This document shows positions 46,651 to 57,013 of a DNA stretch of 64,000 nucleotides, one piece after another (the first letter of the stretch is position 1; every line of letters starts with the position of its first letter). The position numbers and the translations under genes were made by a program. The notes beneath the pieces are model-generated. The model ran no database searches and was not told where the DNA came from. It worked only from the letters and a program-made list of their open reading frames with translations. The stretch covers positions 62,001 through 126,000 of the forward strand of contig CAVOOM010000007.1 in NCBI GenBank assembly GCA_963697565.1, read 5' to 3'. This DNA is from CAWFSE01 sp963697565. Its GTDB lineage: Bacteria > Actinomycetota > Actinomycetes > CAVWCF01.

Positions 46651-48814
46651 TCAGTCGTCCGCGGCCGCCTTGACCTTGGCCGCCAGGTGCGACGGCATCG
46701 GCTCGTGCCGGACGTAGGCCCTGGTGAAGGTGGCCGTGCCGTGCGAGACCGAGCGCAGGTCGATGGCGTACCGCGTGATCTCGGTCTGCGGCACCTCCGC
46801 CCGGACCACCGAGCGCCCCCCTCCGGTGGGCTCGGTGCCGGTGACCCGGCCGCGACGGCCGGACAGGTCGCTCATGACGGCCCCGACGTACTCGTCGTCG
46901 ACCAGGACGGTGATCTCGTCGACCGGCTCGAGCAGGTCGATGGCCGCCGCCGCGGCGGCCTCCTTGAGCGCGAGCCCGCCGGCCATCTGGAAGGCCATGT
47001 CGGAGGAGTCCACCGAGTGCGCCTTGCCGTCGATCAGGGTCACCCGCAGGTCGACCACCGGGTAGCCGGCGGCGACCCCGCGCTCCATCTGGGCGCGCAC
47101 GCCCTTCTCCACCGAGGGGATGAACTGGCGAGGGACGGCGCCGCCGACCACCTTGTCCACGAACTCAAAGCCCGTGCCCTGGGGGAGCGGCTCGACCTCG
47201 ATGTCGCAGATCGCGAACTGGCCGTGGCCGCCGGACTGCTTGACGTGGCGCCCGCGGCCCTTGCCGGGGCTCGCGAACGTCTCGCGCAGCGACACCCGCA
47301 GCGGCACCGAGTCGACGGCGACCCCGTAGCGGTTGCGCAGCCGGTCGAGCAGCACGTCCACGTGCGCCTCGCCCATGCACCACAGGACGAGCTGGTGGGT
47401 CTCCGGGTTGTTCTCCAGCCGCATCGTCGGGTCCTCGGCGACCAGGCGCTGCAGCCCCTGCACGAGCTTGTCCTCGTCGGCCTTGGCGTGCGGGGTGATC
47501 GCGACGGGCAGCAGGGGATCCGGCATCACCCACGGCTCCATCAGCGCCGGGCTGTCCTTGTCGGAGAGCGTGTCGCCCGTCTCCGCCCGCACCAGCTTGG
47601 CCACCGCGACGATGTCGCCGGCGATGCCCTGGGCCGACCGTCCGCTGCGTCTTGCCGAGCGGCGAGGACAGCGCGCCGATCCTGCTCGTCGACGTCGTGG
47701 TCCTCGTGGCCGCGCGCCTCGCCGAAGAACGACGAGACACGTGGCCGGAGACGTGCACGACGGTGTCCGGGCCGGACGGTGCCGCTGAACACGCGGACCA
47801 GGCTGATCCGGCCGACGTACGGGTCGGTCGTGGTCTTGACGACCTCGGCGACGAGGGGGCCGGAGGGGTCGCACGTGATCGGGGCCCGGGGGTCGCCGTC
47901 CGGCGACGTCACCTGCGGGCAGCGGGTGCTCAAGGGGCGACGGGAAGCCGCGGGTCGAGCAGCTCGAGCACCTCGAGCACGCCGACGCCGGCGGTGGGGG
48001 CGGTGGCCAGGACCGGGTAGAACGAGCCTCGGGCCACCGCCGTCTCGAGGTCTTGGACGAGGATGTCGAGGTCGAGGTCCTCGCCGGACAGGTAGCGGTC
48101 CATCAGGGTCTCGTCCTCGGACTCGGCGATGATCCCCTCGATGAGGGCTCCGCGCGCCCCCTGGATGAGCCCCAGGTGCTCGGCGTCCGCCGCCCGGGTC
48201 TCGCGCTGGCCGCCCGAGTAGTCGTACACCTGGGTCGAGAGCAGCCCGATCACCCCTCCGACCGTGCCGTCGTCCTTGGCGAGCGGCAGGTACATCGGCT
48301 GCACGCCCTCGCCGAACACGCGCTGGCACACGGCCAGCGTCTCGTCGAAGTCGGCCCGGGGCTGGTCCAGCTTGGTCACCACGATCGCGCGCGGCATCCC
48401 GACCGCGGCGCACTCGTCCCACAGCAGCCGGGTGGTGCCGTCGATGCCGTCGACGGACGAGACCACGAACAGCGCGGCGTCGGCCGCCCGGAGCCCGGCC
48501 CGCAGGTCGCCCACGAAGTCGGCGTAGCCCGGGGTGTCGAGCAGGTTGATCTTGACGCCATCGAACGCGAGGGGGGCCAGCGCCAGCGAGACGGACCGCT
48601 GCTGACGGGCCTCCGCCTCGTCGAAGTCGCTCACCGTGGTGCCGTCCTCGACCCGCCCGGCCCGGTTGATCGTCCCGGACGCGACGAGGAGGGCCTCGAC
48701 CAGTGTCGTCTTCCCGGCCCCGGTGTGGCCGACCAGCGCGACGTTGCGGATGGCGTCGGGCCGATCGGCCGCGGGTGCCGTGCCGGCGGCTGCCGAGGGC
48801 TTCTCTTGTGCCAT
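46651..48814 (-). CDS. Elongation factor G-like protein (EF-G2)
   Basis: About 720 residues of a translational GTPase of the EF-G2 type common in actinobacteria alongside the main fusA. G1 is GHTGAGKTT, G3 is DTPGYADF and G4 reads TKLD. The C-terminal domains IV and V are well preserved (GHGQFAICDIEVEPLPQG, GGAVPRQFIPSVEKGV, EVPQTEITRYAIDLRS). The stretch 47640-47950 (domain II) has several frame breaks, the densest in the window, so its exact sequence cannot be trusted. Physiological role is unclear for this subfamily. Start ATG 48814. Confidence 0.82.
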
Positions 48815-48935
48815 GGGGACCTCCAAGATCGATAGCGCGTGGACGCCAGCCTCTCCCGCGGGCGCCGCGCCGCACAAGGGAAACAAGTCCCGCCCTGGAT
48901 AGGCTCACGTCCGTCCCCCGATCGACAGGAGTCCG

Positions 48936-49542
48936 GTGCTCGCCCGCAATGCCCGCGCCGCCGCCGGCCGCATCTTCACGCCTCCGGCGCGCCTGCTGCT
49001 GCGCCTGGGGGTGAGCCCCGACGCGGTCACCTTCGCGGGCACCGTGGGCGTCGTGGCCGCCGCACTGTGGTTCTACCCGCGCGGGGAGCTGTTCTGGGGC
49101 ACGCTCGTGATCTTCCTGTTCGTCTTCAGCGACACCCTCGACGGCACGATGGCCCGGCTGTCCGGGCGGTCCTCGAAGTGGGGGGCGTTCCTCGACTCCA
49201 CGCTCGACCGGGTCTCCGACTCGGCGGTCTTCGTCGGCCTGGCCCTGTGGTTCGCCGGTGAGGGCGACCAGCTCACGCTGGTCTGGGCGTCCCTCATCTG
49301 CCTCGTCGGGGGCCTGCTGGTGTCGTACACGCGGGCCCGTGCCGAGGGCCTCGGGCTGGATGGCAACGTGGGCCTGGCCGAGCGCACCGAGCGGCTGATC
49401 GCGGTGCTCACGGCCACCGCGCTCTCCGGCCTCGAGCGTGCCCTACGTGCTGGCGGTCGTGCTGTGGCTGCTGGCCGCCGCGACCTGGTTCACCGTGGGG
49501 CAGCGGATGCTGCATGTGCGTCGACAGGTGCTGGCCGAGTGA
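48936..49542 (+). CDS. pgsA: CDP-alcohol phosphatidyltransferase, probable phosphatidylinositol phosphate synthase
   Basis: About 201 residues with around six transmembrane helices. The CDP-alcohol signature is DGTMARLSGRSSKWGAFLDS followed by TLD, giving D-G-x2-A-R-x8-G-x3-D-x3-D. Position directly before the PIM acyltransferase and pimA genes indicates the actinobacterial enzyme making phosphatidylinositol phosphate. The frame breaks near 49435 (SGL|SVPYVLAVVLW), consistent with one extra base. The GTG of the next gene overlaps its stop. Confidence 0.85.
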
Positions 49543-50473
49543 GCGGCCTGCGCGACGAGGCCACCTCGGCGGCCTTCGGGATCGGCTGGTCGGCCGTCAA
49601 GCGGATGCCCGAGTCGACGGCCCGCTCGCTGTTTCGCTCGCTGGCCGACCGCGCCTACGAGCGCGACGGCAGCCGGCGTCCGCCAGCTGCGGCGCAACCT
49701 GGCCCGGGTACGCCCGGACGCGACCCCTGCCGAGCTGGAGGACCTCGTGCGCGCCGGCATGCGCAGCTACTTCCGCTACTGGGTCGAGGCGTTTCGGCTG
49801 CCCGGGGTGCTCGCCCGAGCGCATCGTCGACGACGCATCGGGTCGAGCGGAGACGAGCAACATCATCGCCGCCCTGGCGGCCCGGCGCGGGCTGGTCATC
49901 GCCCTGCCGCACATGGGCAATTGGGACCACTCGGCGGCCTGGGCCACCCTCACCCACGAGGGGCTCACCGCGGTCGCCGAGCGGCTCAAGCCGGAGTCGC
50001 TGTACGAGCGGTTCCTCGAGTTCCGCCGCTCGCTGGGGATGGAGATCCTGCCGCTGACCGGCGGCGACCAGCCGGTGTACGAGACGCTCGCCGACCGGTG
50101 CCGGGCGGGCCGGTTCGTGGCCCTGCTGGCCGACCGCGACCTCTCCCGCAGCGGCATCCCGGTCACCCTCTTCGGGCACGAGGCCCGGGTGCCGGCCGGG
50201 CCGGCCGCCCTGGCCGTCGACACCGGGGCCGCGCTCCTGCCCGCCGCGCTGTGGTTCGAGGACGGCGTCTCGGTGACGAGGATCGGGCCGCCGATCACGC
50301 CAGCCGCGGCGGGCGACCGAGCCGCCCGGGTAGCCGCGACGGCGCAGGCCCTCGTCGACCGGCTGGCCGAGGGCATCGCCGAGCACCCCGAGCACTGGCA
50401 CATGCTGCAGCCGCTGTGGACCGAGGACCTCGATGAACGCAGGCTGGCCCGGCTGCGGGGAGACGCGCCGTGA
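49539..50473 (+). CDS. Phosphatidylinositol mannoside acyltransferase
   Basis: About 311 residues of the LpxL/HtrB-like acyltransferase family; corresponds to mycobacterial PatA (Rv2611c), which acylates the mannose of PIM at the inner membrane. The HX4D motif is in LPHMGNWDHSAAW and the second conserved block is ALLADRDLSRSGIPVTLFG. Frame breaks near 49673 (DGS|GVRQLRRNLARV) and 49820 (VL|PERIVDD) each fit one extra C. Both ends overlap neighbours by GTGA. Confidence 0.85.
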
Positions 50474-51644
50474 GGGTCGGGCTGGTCTGCCCGTACGACT
50501 GGGGGGTGCCCGGCGGTGTGCAGGCGCACGTGCGCGACCTCGCCGAGCGGCTGCATCGCCGAGGGCCACGAGGTCTCGGTGCTCGCGCCGGCCGACCAAG
50601 ACGCCGTGCTGGAGCCGTACGTCGTCAACGGCGGCAGCACGCTCGCCGTGCGCTCCAACGGGTCGGTGGCCCGGCTCGCCTTCGGGCCGCGGGCCTTCGC
50701 CCGGACGAGGCGGTGGATCAGGGACGGCGAGTTCGACGTGCTGCACGTGCACGAGCCGGTCGCGCCCAGCCTGTCGCTGCTGGCGGTGACCTCGGCGTAC
50801 GGGCCGATCGTGGCGACCTTCCACAGCCGCCGCGAGCGCTCGCGGATCGTGGACCGGATGAACGCCGCGGTGCAGACCGTGATCGACAAGATCAGCGCCC
50901 GGATCGCCGTGAGCGAGCTGGCCCGGGCCACGGTGATCGAGTACTTCGGAGTGGACAGCCGTGGTGATCCCCAACGGCGTGGCCGTCGACTCGTACGCAC
51001 GGGCCGAGCCCCTGCCCGGCTGGCCGGGCGAGGGCGGCACGCTCGGCTTCCTCGGCCGGCTGGACGAGCCGCGCAAGGGGATGCCGGTGCTGCTCGAGGC
51101 GCTGCCCGCGGTCGCCGCACGGTTCCCCGGGGCTGCGCCTGCTGGTCGCCGGGCCTGGCGACCAGGAGGCGTGCGTGGCCGGGCTGGACCCCTCGCTGCG
51201 CGACCGGATCACCTTCCTCGGGTTGGTGTCCGAGGCCGACAAGCGGCGGATGCTGCACTCCGTGGACGCCTACGTCGCCCCCAACACCGGCGGCGAGAGC
51301 TTCGGGATCGTGCTGCTGGAGGCGATGGCCTCGGGCACGCCGGTCGTGGCCTCGGACCTCGACGCGTTCTCGCGGTGCTGGGCGGCGGGCGGGCCGGGGT
51401 GCTGTTCGCCAACGAGGACCCGGCGGACCTGTCGCGCGCGCTGTGCGAGGTGCTTGGGCAGCCCGAGCTGCGCGCCCACCTGCGGCGCGAGGGGGCGGCC
51501 CAGGTGGAGCAGTACGACTGGGGCGTGGTCGCCGCGCAGCTGGAGGACGTCTACGCGACGGTGGCGGCCCCCGGCCTGCCCGTTCGGGAGGATTCGCGCG
51601 GACAGGTGTTCGGCATCTACTCGCGGCTGAAGGACGACGCATGA
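50470..51644 (+). CDS. pimA: Phosphatidylinositol alpha-mannosyltransferase
   Basis: About 390 residues of a GT4 glycosyltransferase that adds the first mannose from GDP-mannose to phosphatidylinositol. The N-terminal domain begins MRVGLVCPYDWGVPGGVQAHV, with HEPVAPSLSLLA in the acceptor side; the C-terminal nucleotide-sugar domain has GFLGRLDEPRKGM and the EX7E-type element SFGIVLLEAM. Four frame breaks (near 50553, 50962, 51134 extra base; near 51379 missing base) split it, yet the repaired protein is of normal length. Confidence 0.87.
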
Positions 51645-51687
51645 GCGGGCAGCGATGAGCACGAAGTCATGAGCATCGAGCCAAGTC

Positions 51688-52255
51688 ATGAGCATCGAGG
51701 ACCTCACCCGGGTCGACTGGTTCGGTTGGTGGACGTGGGCGCTGCTGGCGCTGGTCGCTGGTCGGCCTCTACCTGCGGTCGCTGGCCGGCCGGCTCGACC
51801 GCCTGCACCTGCGCTGGGACGCCGCACGGGATGCGTTGGACGCCCAGCTGGTGCGGCGAGCGGCAGCCGCTGCCGAGCTCGGGGCCTCGACCCTGATCGA
51901 CCCGGCGTCGGCGCTGCTGCTCGCCGAGGCGGCCCATGATGCGCGCGAGGCCGGCGCCGCGGGCGATCGCGAGCGTGGGGCCGCGGAGAGCGACCTGTCG
52001 AGCGCCCTGCGGCTCGTCTTCGACGACCCGGACAACGCCGAGGAGATCCGCGAGCTCGGGGGCGAGCACATCCTCGACGACCTGGCGACCGGCTGCCAGC
52101 GGGTGGTGTACGCGCTGCGCTTCTACAACGACGCGGTGGACGCGACCCAGGCGATGCGGCGCAAGGCGCTCGTCCGCTGGTTCCGGCTGGCCGGCTACAC
52201 GCCCTGGCCCGAGCACTTCGCGATGGACGACACGCCGCCGGCCTCGCTGGCCTAG
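51688..52255 (+). CDS. Single-pass membrane protein of the PIM operon
   Basis: About 188 residues: a short N-terminus, one helix (WWTWALLALVGLYLRSLAG after repair) and a helical soluble domain of about 140 residues (RWDAARDALDAQLVRRAAAAAELGA ... RFYNDAVDATQAMRRKALVRW). It resembles the conserved membrane proteins found after pimA in actinobacteria, which have no known activity. The frame breaks near 51760 (one extra base). The start region is duplicated: AAGTCATGAGCATCGAG occurs twice 19 nt apart, and only the second ATG (51688) is in frame. Confidence 0.6.
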
Positions 52256-52294
52256 CGGCTGATGCCCGAGGGTTCATCGCGTAGCGTCAGTGGC

Positions 52295-53366
52295 ATGTGC
52301 GCCGCTCCGCTCTCGTGCCGCTGCCGCGGCCGCATCGCTGATCCGTCGTCGCCCCGTGGCGCCGTCGGCTGCGGAGGGTCGTCGGACGCGGCGCCCAGCC
52401 CGTCGGCGCGCTCGTCCAGCCCGGCTGAGAGCGCCAGCCCGACGCCCACGCCGACACCGACGCCCGTGGCCGTCCCTACCGCCACGCTGACCGGCCTGCC
52501 CGGCGCTGACGGCCCCGTCCTCATCGTCAAGATCGACAACGCGCCGGCCGCGCAGCCGCACGCCGGCCTGACCCAGGCCGACGTGGTGTACGTCGAGGAG
52601 GTCGAGGGAGGGATCACCCGACATCGCGGCGGTGTTCTCCTCGCAGGTCCCGGATCTGATCGGCCCGGTGCGCAGCGCCAGGCTCACCGACCTGACCCTG
52701 TTCGAGCCGTACGCGACTCCGGCCTTCGCCTTCTCGGGGGCCAACGCCAACCTTGCGCAAGCAGGTCCGCTCGGCCGACTTCATCGACCTCGGCGCCGAC
52801 CGGCTCAGCAAGGTGCAGTACTTCCGCAAGAAGGGCTGGAGCGCGCCGCACAACCTCTTCGCGGACGGCTCGGAGCTGATCGCGCTGTCCGGCGCGGCCG
52901 GCCGGCCCCCGGCCGACCCGGGCTGGGTCTTCTCGGCCGCGCCGCCCCCCGGCGGCCGGCCGGTCTCGGCGGTGACGGTCAGATACCCCGGGACCGCGGC
53001 GACCCTGACCTGGTCGTCCGCGGAGGACCGCTGGCTGATGGCGATGGGCGGCAGCCCGATGCGCACGGTGGAAGGTCCGCAGCTGGGCCCGAAGACCGCG
53101 GTCATCCAATACGCCAAGGTGGAGAAGTCGGGGTCCGTGGACGTGGGCGGCAACTCCTCGCCGTTCGTCCAGACGGTCGGCTCCGGCAAGGCGCTGATCC
53201 TGCGTGACGGGCAGGCGTACGACGCCGCTGTGGACGCGGGCCACGGCGCAGGACGCCGATCCGCTACACCGCCCCCGACGGCTCGCCGCTGCCGTTCGAT
53301 CCCGGCCAGGTGTGGGTGCTGCTGGCGCGGCCAGAGCTCCCTGCCGCCGAGACGCCCGCGCTGTAA
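52295..53366 (+). CDS. DUF3048 domain lipoprotein
   Basis: About 350 residues. A Pro/Thr-rich region follows a probable lipobox cysteine (GCGGSS), giving an exported lipoprotein. The DUF3048 core follows: GPVLIVKIDNAPAAQPHAGL, VVYVEEVEGG, IGPVRSARLTDL, AFSGANAN and ending DPGQVWVLLA. Family function is unknown (YerB-like). Frame breaks near 52625, 52755, 53230 and 53262, and the signal-peptide region also looks scrambled, so the N-terminus is uncertain (ATG 52295 or GTG 52298). Confidence 0.7.
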
Positions 53367-53444
53367 CCGCCGCGGCGGCCGTATCATGGGCGCTTACCCG
53401 CCGAGCCCCGCGTCGGCAGTCTCCCCGTCTCAGTGAGGTTCCGC

Positions 53445-54353
53445 GTGTCCACCCCCGAGCCGACCCAGCCCTCCGCGATCGGCACCGCCCGCGTCAAGCG
53501 CGGGATGGCCGAGATGCTCAAGGGCGGCGTCATCATGGATGTCGTCAACGCCGAGCAGGCCAAGATCGCCGAGGACTCCGGCGCGGTCGCCGTGATGGCC
53601 CTGGAGCGCGTGCCCGCCGATATCCGCCGCGACGGCGGCGTGGCCCGGATGTCCGACCCGGACATGATCGACGGGATCATCGAGGCGGTCTCCATCCCGG
53701 TGATGGCCAAGGCCCGGATCGGCCACTTCGCCGAGGCCCAGGTCCTGCAGGCCCTCGGCGTCGACTACATCGACGAGTCCGAGGTGCTCACCCCGGCCGA
53801 CGAGTCGCACCACATCGACAAGTGGGCGTTCACCGTCCCCTTCGTCTGCGGGGCCACCAACCTCGGCGAGGCCCTGCGGCGGCTGGGCGAGGGCGCGGCG
53901 ATGATCCGCTCCAAGGGCGAGGCCGGCACCGGCAACGTCGTCGAGGCCACTCGGCACATGCGCCAGATCCGCTCCGAGCTGCGGGCGCTGACGCTGATGG
54001 ACGAGGCGGAGCTGTTCTCCGCCGCCAAGGAGCACCGCGCGCCGTACGAGCTGGTCAAGGAGATCGCCGAGACCGGCAAGCTCCCCGTCGTGCTCTTCAC
54101 CGCGGGCGGCATCGCCACCCCCGCCGACGCGGCGATGATGATGCAGCTCGGGGCCGAGGGCGTCTTCGTCGGCTCGGGCATCTTCAAGTCGGGCGACCCG
54201 CTCAAGCGCGCCGAGGCGATCGTCAAGGCCACCACCTTCTACGACGACCCCGATGTCATCGCGAAGGTGTCGCGCGGGCTGGGCGAGGCCATGGTCGGGA
54301 TCAACCTCGACACGCTCTCCGAGTCCGAGCGTTACGCCGGCCGGGGCTGGTGA
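53445..54353 (+). CDS. pdxS: Pyridoxal 5'-phosphate synthase subunit PdxS
   Basis: A 302-residue PdxS (PLP synthase, lyase subunit), a TIM barrel that joins ribose 5-phosphate, glyceraldehyde 3-phosphate and ammonia. The frame is intact with highly conserved KRGMAEMLKGGVIMDVVNAE, MALERVPADIRRDGGVARMS and FTAGGIATPADAAMMMQLGA. The GTG at 53445 is chosen because a TGAGG ribosome site precedes it; the frame is open to GTG 53433. Its stop overlaps pdxT. Confidence 0.96.
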   Translation: MSTPEPTQPSAIGTARVKRGMAEMLKGGVIMDVVNAEQAKIAEDSGAVAVMALERVPADIRRDGGVARMSDPDMIDGIIEAVSIPVMAKARIGHFAEAQVLQALGVDYIDESEVLTPADESHHIDKWAFTVPFVCGATNLGEALRRLGEGAAMIRSKGEAGTGNVVEATRHMRQIRSELRALTLMDEAELFSAAKEHRAPYELVKEIAETGKLPVVLFTAGGIATPADAAMMMQLGAEGVFVGSGIFKSGDPLKRAEAIVKATTFYDDPDVIAKVSRGLGEAMVGINLDTLSESERYAGRGW

Positions 54354-54955
54354 CGCGCCCGGTCGTCGGCGTCCTCGCCCTGCAGGGCGACGTCCGCGAG
54401 CACCTCGCGGCGCTTGAGGCGGTGGGGGCGCGCGGGGTCGCCGTGCGCCGGGTGGCCGAGCTGGAGGCGGTGGACGGCCTGGTGATCCCGGGCGGTGAGT
54501 CCACGGCGATGGCTCGGCTGGCCAACGTCTTCGAGCTGGCCGGCCCGCTGCGGGCCGCGATCGCCGGCGGGCTGCCCGCCTACGGCTCCTGCGCCGGGAT
54601 GATCATGCTGGCCGCCCGGGTGCTCGACGGCCGCGCCGACCACGAGGGCTTCGGCGGGCTGGACATCACGGTGCGGCGCAACGCGTTCGGGCGGCAGGTC
54701 GACTCGTTCGAGGCCGATCTGCGGATGGCCGGGTTCGCCGAGCCGCTGCGCGCCGTCTTCATCCGCGCCCCCGCCGTCGAGCAGGTCGGACCCGGGGTTG
54801 AGGTGCTGGCCCGGATCGGCGGCGACCCCGCCGGTACGATCGTGGCCGTCCGCCAGGGGGATGTGCTGGCCACGAGCTTCCATCCCGAGCTGACCGGAGA
54901 CCTCCGGGTCCACGCGTCCTTTGTCACCATCGTCGAGCAGCGCCGAACGGCATGA
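54350..54955 (+). CDS. pdxT: Pyridoxal 5'-phosphate synthase glutaminase subunit PdxT
   Basis: A 201-residue class I glutamine amidotransferase that supplies ammonia to PdxS. The nucleophile cysteine is in AYGSCAGMIML, the histidine-glutamate pair in SFHPEL, and the N-terminal VGVLALQGDVREH and VIPGGEST motifs are present. Coupled to pdxS by GTGA. Confidence 0.95.
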   Translation: MTRPVVGVLALQGDVREHLAALEAVGARGVAVRRVAELEAVDGLVIPGGESTAMARLANVFELAGPLRAAIAGGLPAYGSCAGMIMLAARVLDGRADHEGFGGLDITVRRNAFGRQVDSFEADLRMAGFAEPLRAVFIRAPAVEQVGPGVEVLARIGGDPAGTIVAVRQGDVLATSFHPELTGDLRVHASFVTIVEQRRTA

Positions 54956-54965
54956 GGGGCACACC

Positions 54966-55718
54966 ATGAGCGGCCACTCCAAGTGGGCCACCACCAAGCA
55001 CAAGAAGGCCGTCGTCGACGCCAAGCGCGGCAAGCTCTTCGCGCGGCTGATCAAGAACATCGAGGTGGCGGCGCGCACCGGCGGCGGAGACCTCGACGGC
55101 AACCCGACGCTCTACGACGCCGTCCAGAAGGCCCGCAAGAACTCCGTGCCCGCCGACAACATCGACCGGGCGGTGAAGCGCGGGTCCGGCGCCGAAGAGG
55201 GCGGCTCGGACTGGGAGACGATCATGTACGAGGGCTACGGCCCGAGCGGCGTGGCAGTGCTCATCGAGTGCCTGACCGACAACCGCAACCGGGCGGCGAG
55301 CGACGTGCGGGTGGCGGTGACCCGCAACGGCGGATCGATGGCCGACCCGGGCTCCGTCTCGTACCTGTTCTCCCGCAAGGGCGTCGTGATCGTGCCCAAG
55401 GCCGAGGGGATGACCGAGGACGACGTCCTCGTCGCGGTGCTCGAGGCGGGGGCCGAGGAGGTCAACGACCTCGGCGAGGCCTTCGAGGTGGTCAGCGAGG
55501 CGACCGACCTCGTCCAGGTGCGCACGGCGCTGCAGGCGGCCGGACTCGACTACGAGTCGGCGGACGCGTCTTTCCTGCCCAGCGTGAGCGTCCCCCTCGA
55601 CGAGGAGGGCGCCCGCAAGGTGTTCAAGCTGATCGATGCCCTGGAGGACGGCGACGACGTCCAGAACGTCTTCGCCAACTTCGACGTGTCCGACGAGGTC
55701 ATGGAGTCCGTCGGCTGA
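54966..55718 (+). CDS. YebC/PmpR family protein
   Basis: A 250-residue YebC-family protein, intact. The N-terminus MSGHSKWATTKHKKAVVDAK and the blocks YEGYGPSGVAVLIECLTDNR and GGSMADPGSVSYLF are typical. Known either as DNA-binding regulators or as translation factors relieving ribosome stalling at proline runs. It lies between pdxT and ruvC, its usual actinobacterial place. Confidence 0.93.
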   Translation: MSGHSKWATTKHKKAVVDAKRGKLFARLIKNIEVAARTGGGDLDGNPTLYDAVQKARKNSVPADNIDRAVKRGSGAEEGGSDWETIMYEGYGPSGVAVLIECLTDNRNRAASDVRVAVTRNGGSMADPGSVSYLFSRKGVVIVPKAEGMTEDDVLVAVLEAGAEEVNDLGEAFEVVSEATDLVQVRTALQAAGLDYESADASFLPSVSVPLDEEGARKVFKLIDALEDGDDVQNVFANFDVSDEVMESVG

Positions 55719-55783
55719 CGGCGGGGAGCGGCGCGGCTCGCTGAGCGCGTCGCTGCGCCGGTAGCGGGCCATCAGCGGCTAGC

Positions 55784-55803
55784 ATCCGAACACCTGTTCG
55801 GAT
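55784..55803 (+). promoter_or_regulatory. LexA (SOS) box upstream of ruvC
   Basis: ATCCGAACACCTGTTCGGAT contains the actinobacterial SOS consensus CGAAC-N4-GTTCG with symmetrical flanks, centred about 42 nt before the ruvC GTG. It implies LexA/RecA control of the ruvCAB genes. Confidence 0.85.
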
Positions 55804-55835
55804 CGAGGCCGCGTCGGCGGCGAGGAGGGCGGCCC

Positions 55836-56373
55836 GTGCGCGTCCTGGGAGTCGACCCCGGCCTGACCCGGTGCGGGGTGGGCGTGGTCGAGGGCTCGCC
55901 GGGGCGGCGGCTGGCGCTGGTCGATGTGGGTGTCGTGCGCACCTCCGCCGGCGCCGAGCTGCCGGATCGCCTGCTGGCCGCTGGAGCGGGGCCTGGAGTC
56001 CTGGCTGGATGCCACCGCCCCCGATGTCGTGGCCATCGAGCGGGTGTTCGCCCAGCACAACCTGCACACCGTGATGGGCACCGCGCAGGCGGCGGCGGTC
56101 GCGGTGCTTGCCGCCGCGCGGCGTGATCTGCCGGTGGCCTGGCACACACCCTCGGAGGTCAAGGCGGCCGTGACCGGGTCGGGCCGCGCCGGCAAGGACC
56201 AGGTGGCGGGCATGGTCGCCCGGGTGCTGGGGCTGGCCGAGCCGCCGTCACCGGCCGACGCCGCGGACGCGTTGGCGCTGGCGATCTGCCAGGCCTGGCG
56301 CGGGCCGGCGATGGCGCGCCAGGTCGAGGCGATCGCGCGCCACACCGCAGCTACGACGAGGGCGGCCAGGTGA
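55836..56373 (+). CDS. ruvC: Holliday junction resolvase RuvC
   Basis: About 178 residues of RuvC endonuclease. The first catalytic acidic residue is in LGVDPGLTRCG, the second in VVAIERVFAQHN, and the last pair in SPADAADALALAICQAW. The frame breaks near 55980 (RLLA|LERGLESWLD), consistent with one extra C. Start GTG 55836, 33 nt after the SOS box. Confidence 0.92.
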
Positions 56374-56380
56374 TCGACCG

Positions 56381-57013
56381 GTGATCGCCTTCGTGCGCGG
56401 GTCGGTGGCCGCGATCTCCGGGGACCGGGCCGTCATCGATGTCGGCGGCGTCGGGTTCGCGCTGCTCTGCGCCCCGGCCACGCTTGCCCCGCTGCGCGTC
56501 GGCGAGCGCGCCGAGCTCGCCACCGCGCTGGTCGTGCGGGAGGACTCCCTGACCTTGTACGGCTTCGCCGACGGCGACGAGCGCGCGGTCTTCGAGGTGC
56601 TGCAGACCGTGACCGGCGTCGGGCCGAAGCTCGCCCAGGCGGCCCTCGCGGTGCTCGGCGCCGACGGGCTGCGCACGGCTGTGGCCCAGGAGGACCTCGC
56701 GACGCTCACCCAGGTGCCCGGGATCGGGCGCAAGGGCGCCCAGCGCATGGTGCTCGACCTCAAGGACCGGCTGGCCCCTGGCAGCGGCCCGGCGACCGGC
56801 CGCCCGGCCGGCGTGGGCGCCGGATCTGCGTGGCGCGACCAGGTGCATGCCGCGCTGCTCGGCCTGGGCTGGGCGCCGCGTGACGCCGAGGAGGCCATCG
56901 CCGCGGTCGCGGCCGACCCCGCGCTTGCCTCGGCCGCGACGCCGCCCGACGGCTCCGCCCCCGATGTGGCCGCGCTGCTGCGTGCCGCCCTGCGCTCCCT
57001 GAGCCGCACGTGA
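56381..57013 (+). CDS. ruvA: Holliday junction branch migration protein RuvA
   Basis: A 210-residue RuvA, intact. Domain I begins MIAFVRGSVAAISGDRAVIDVGGVGF; the two helix-hairpin-helix motifs are FEVLQTVTGVGPKLAQAAL and LTQVPGIGRKGAQRMVLDL; the C-terminal domain III binds RuvB. Its stop overlaps the ruvB start (GTGA). Confidence 0.95.
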   Translation: MIAFVRGSVAAISGDRAVIDVGGVGFALLCAPATLAPLRVGERAELATALVVREDSLTLYGFADGDERAVFEVLQTVTGVGPKLAQAALAVLGADGLRTAVAQEDLATLTQVPGIGRKGAQRMVLDLKDRLAPGSGPATGRPAGVGAGSAWRDQVHAALLGLGWAPRDAEEAIAAVAADPALASAATPPDGSAPDVAALLRAALRSLSRT

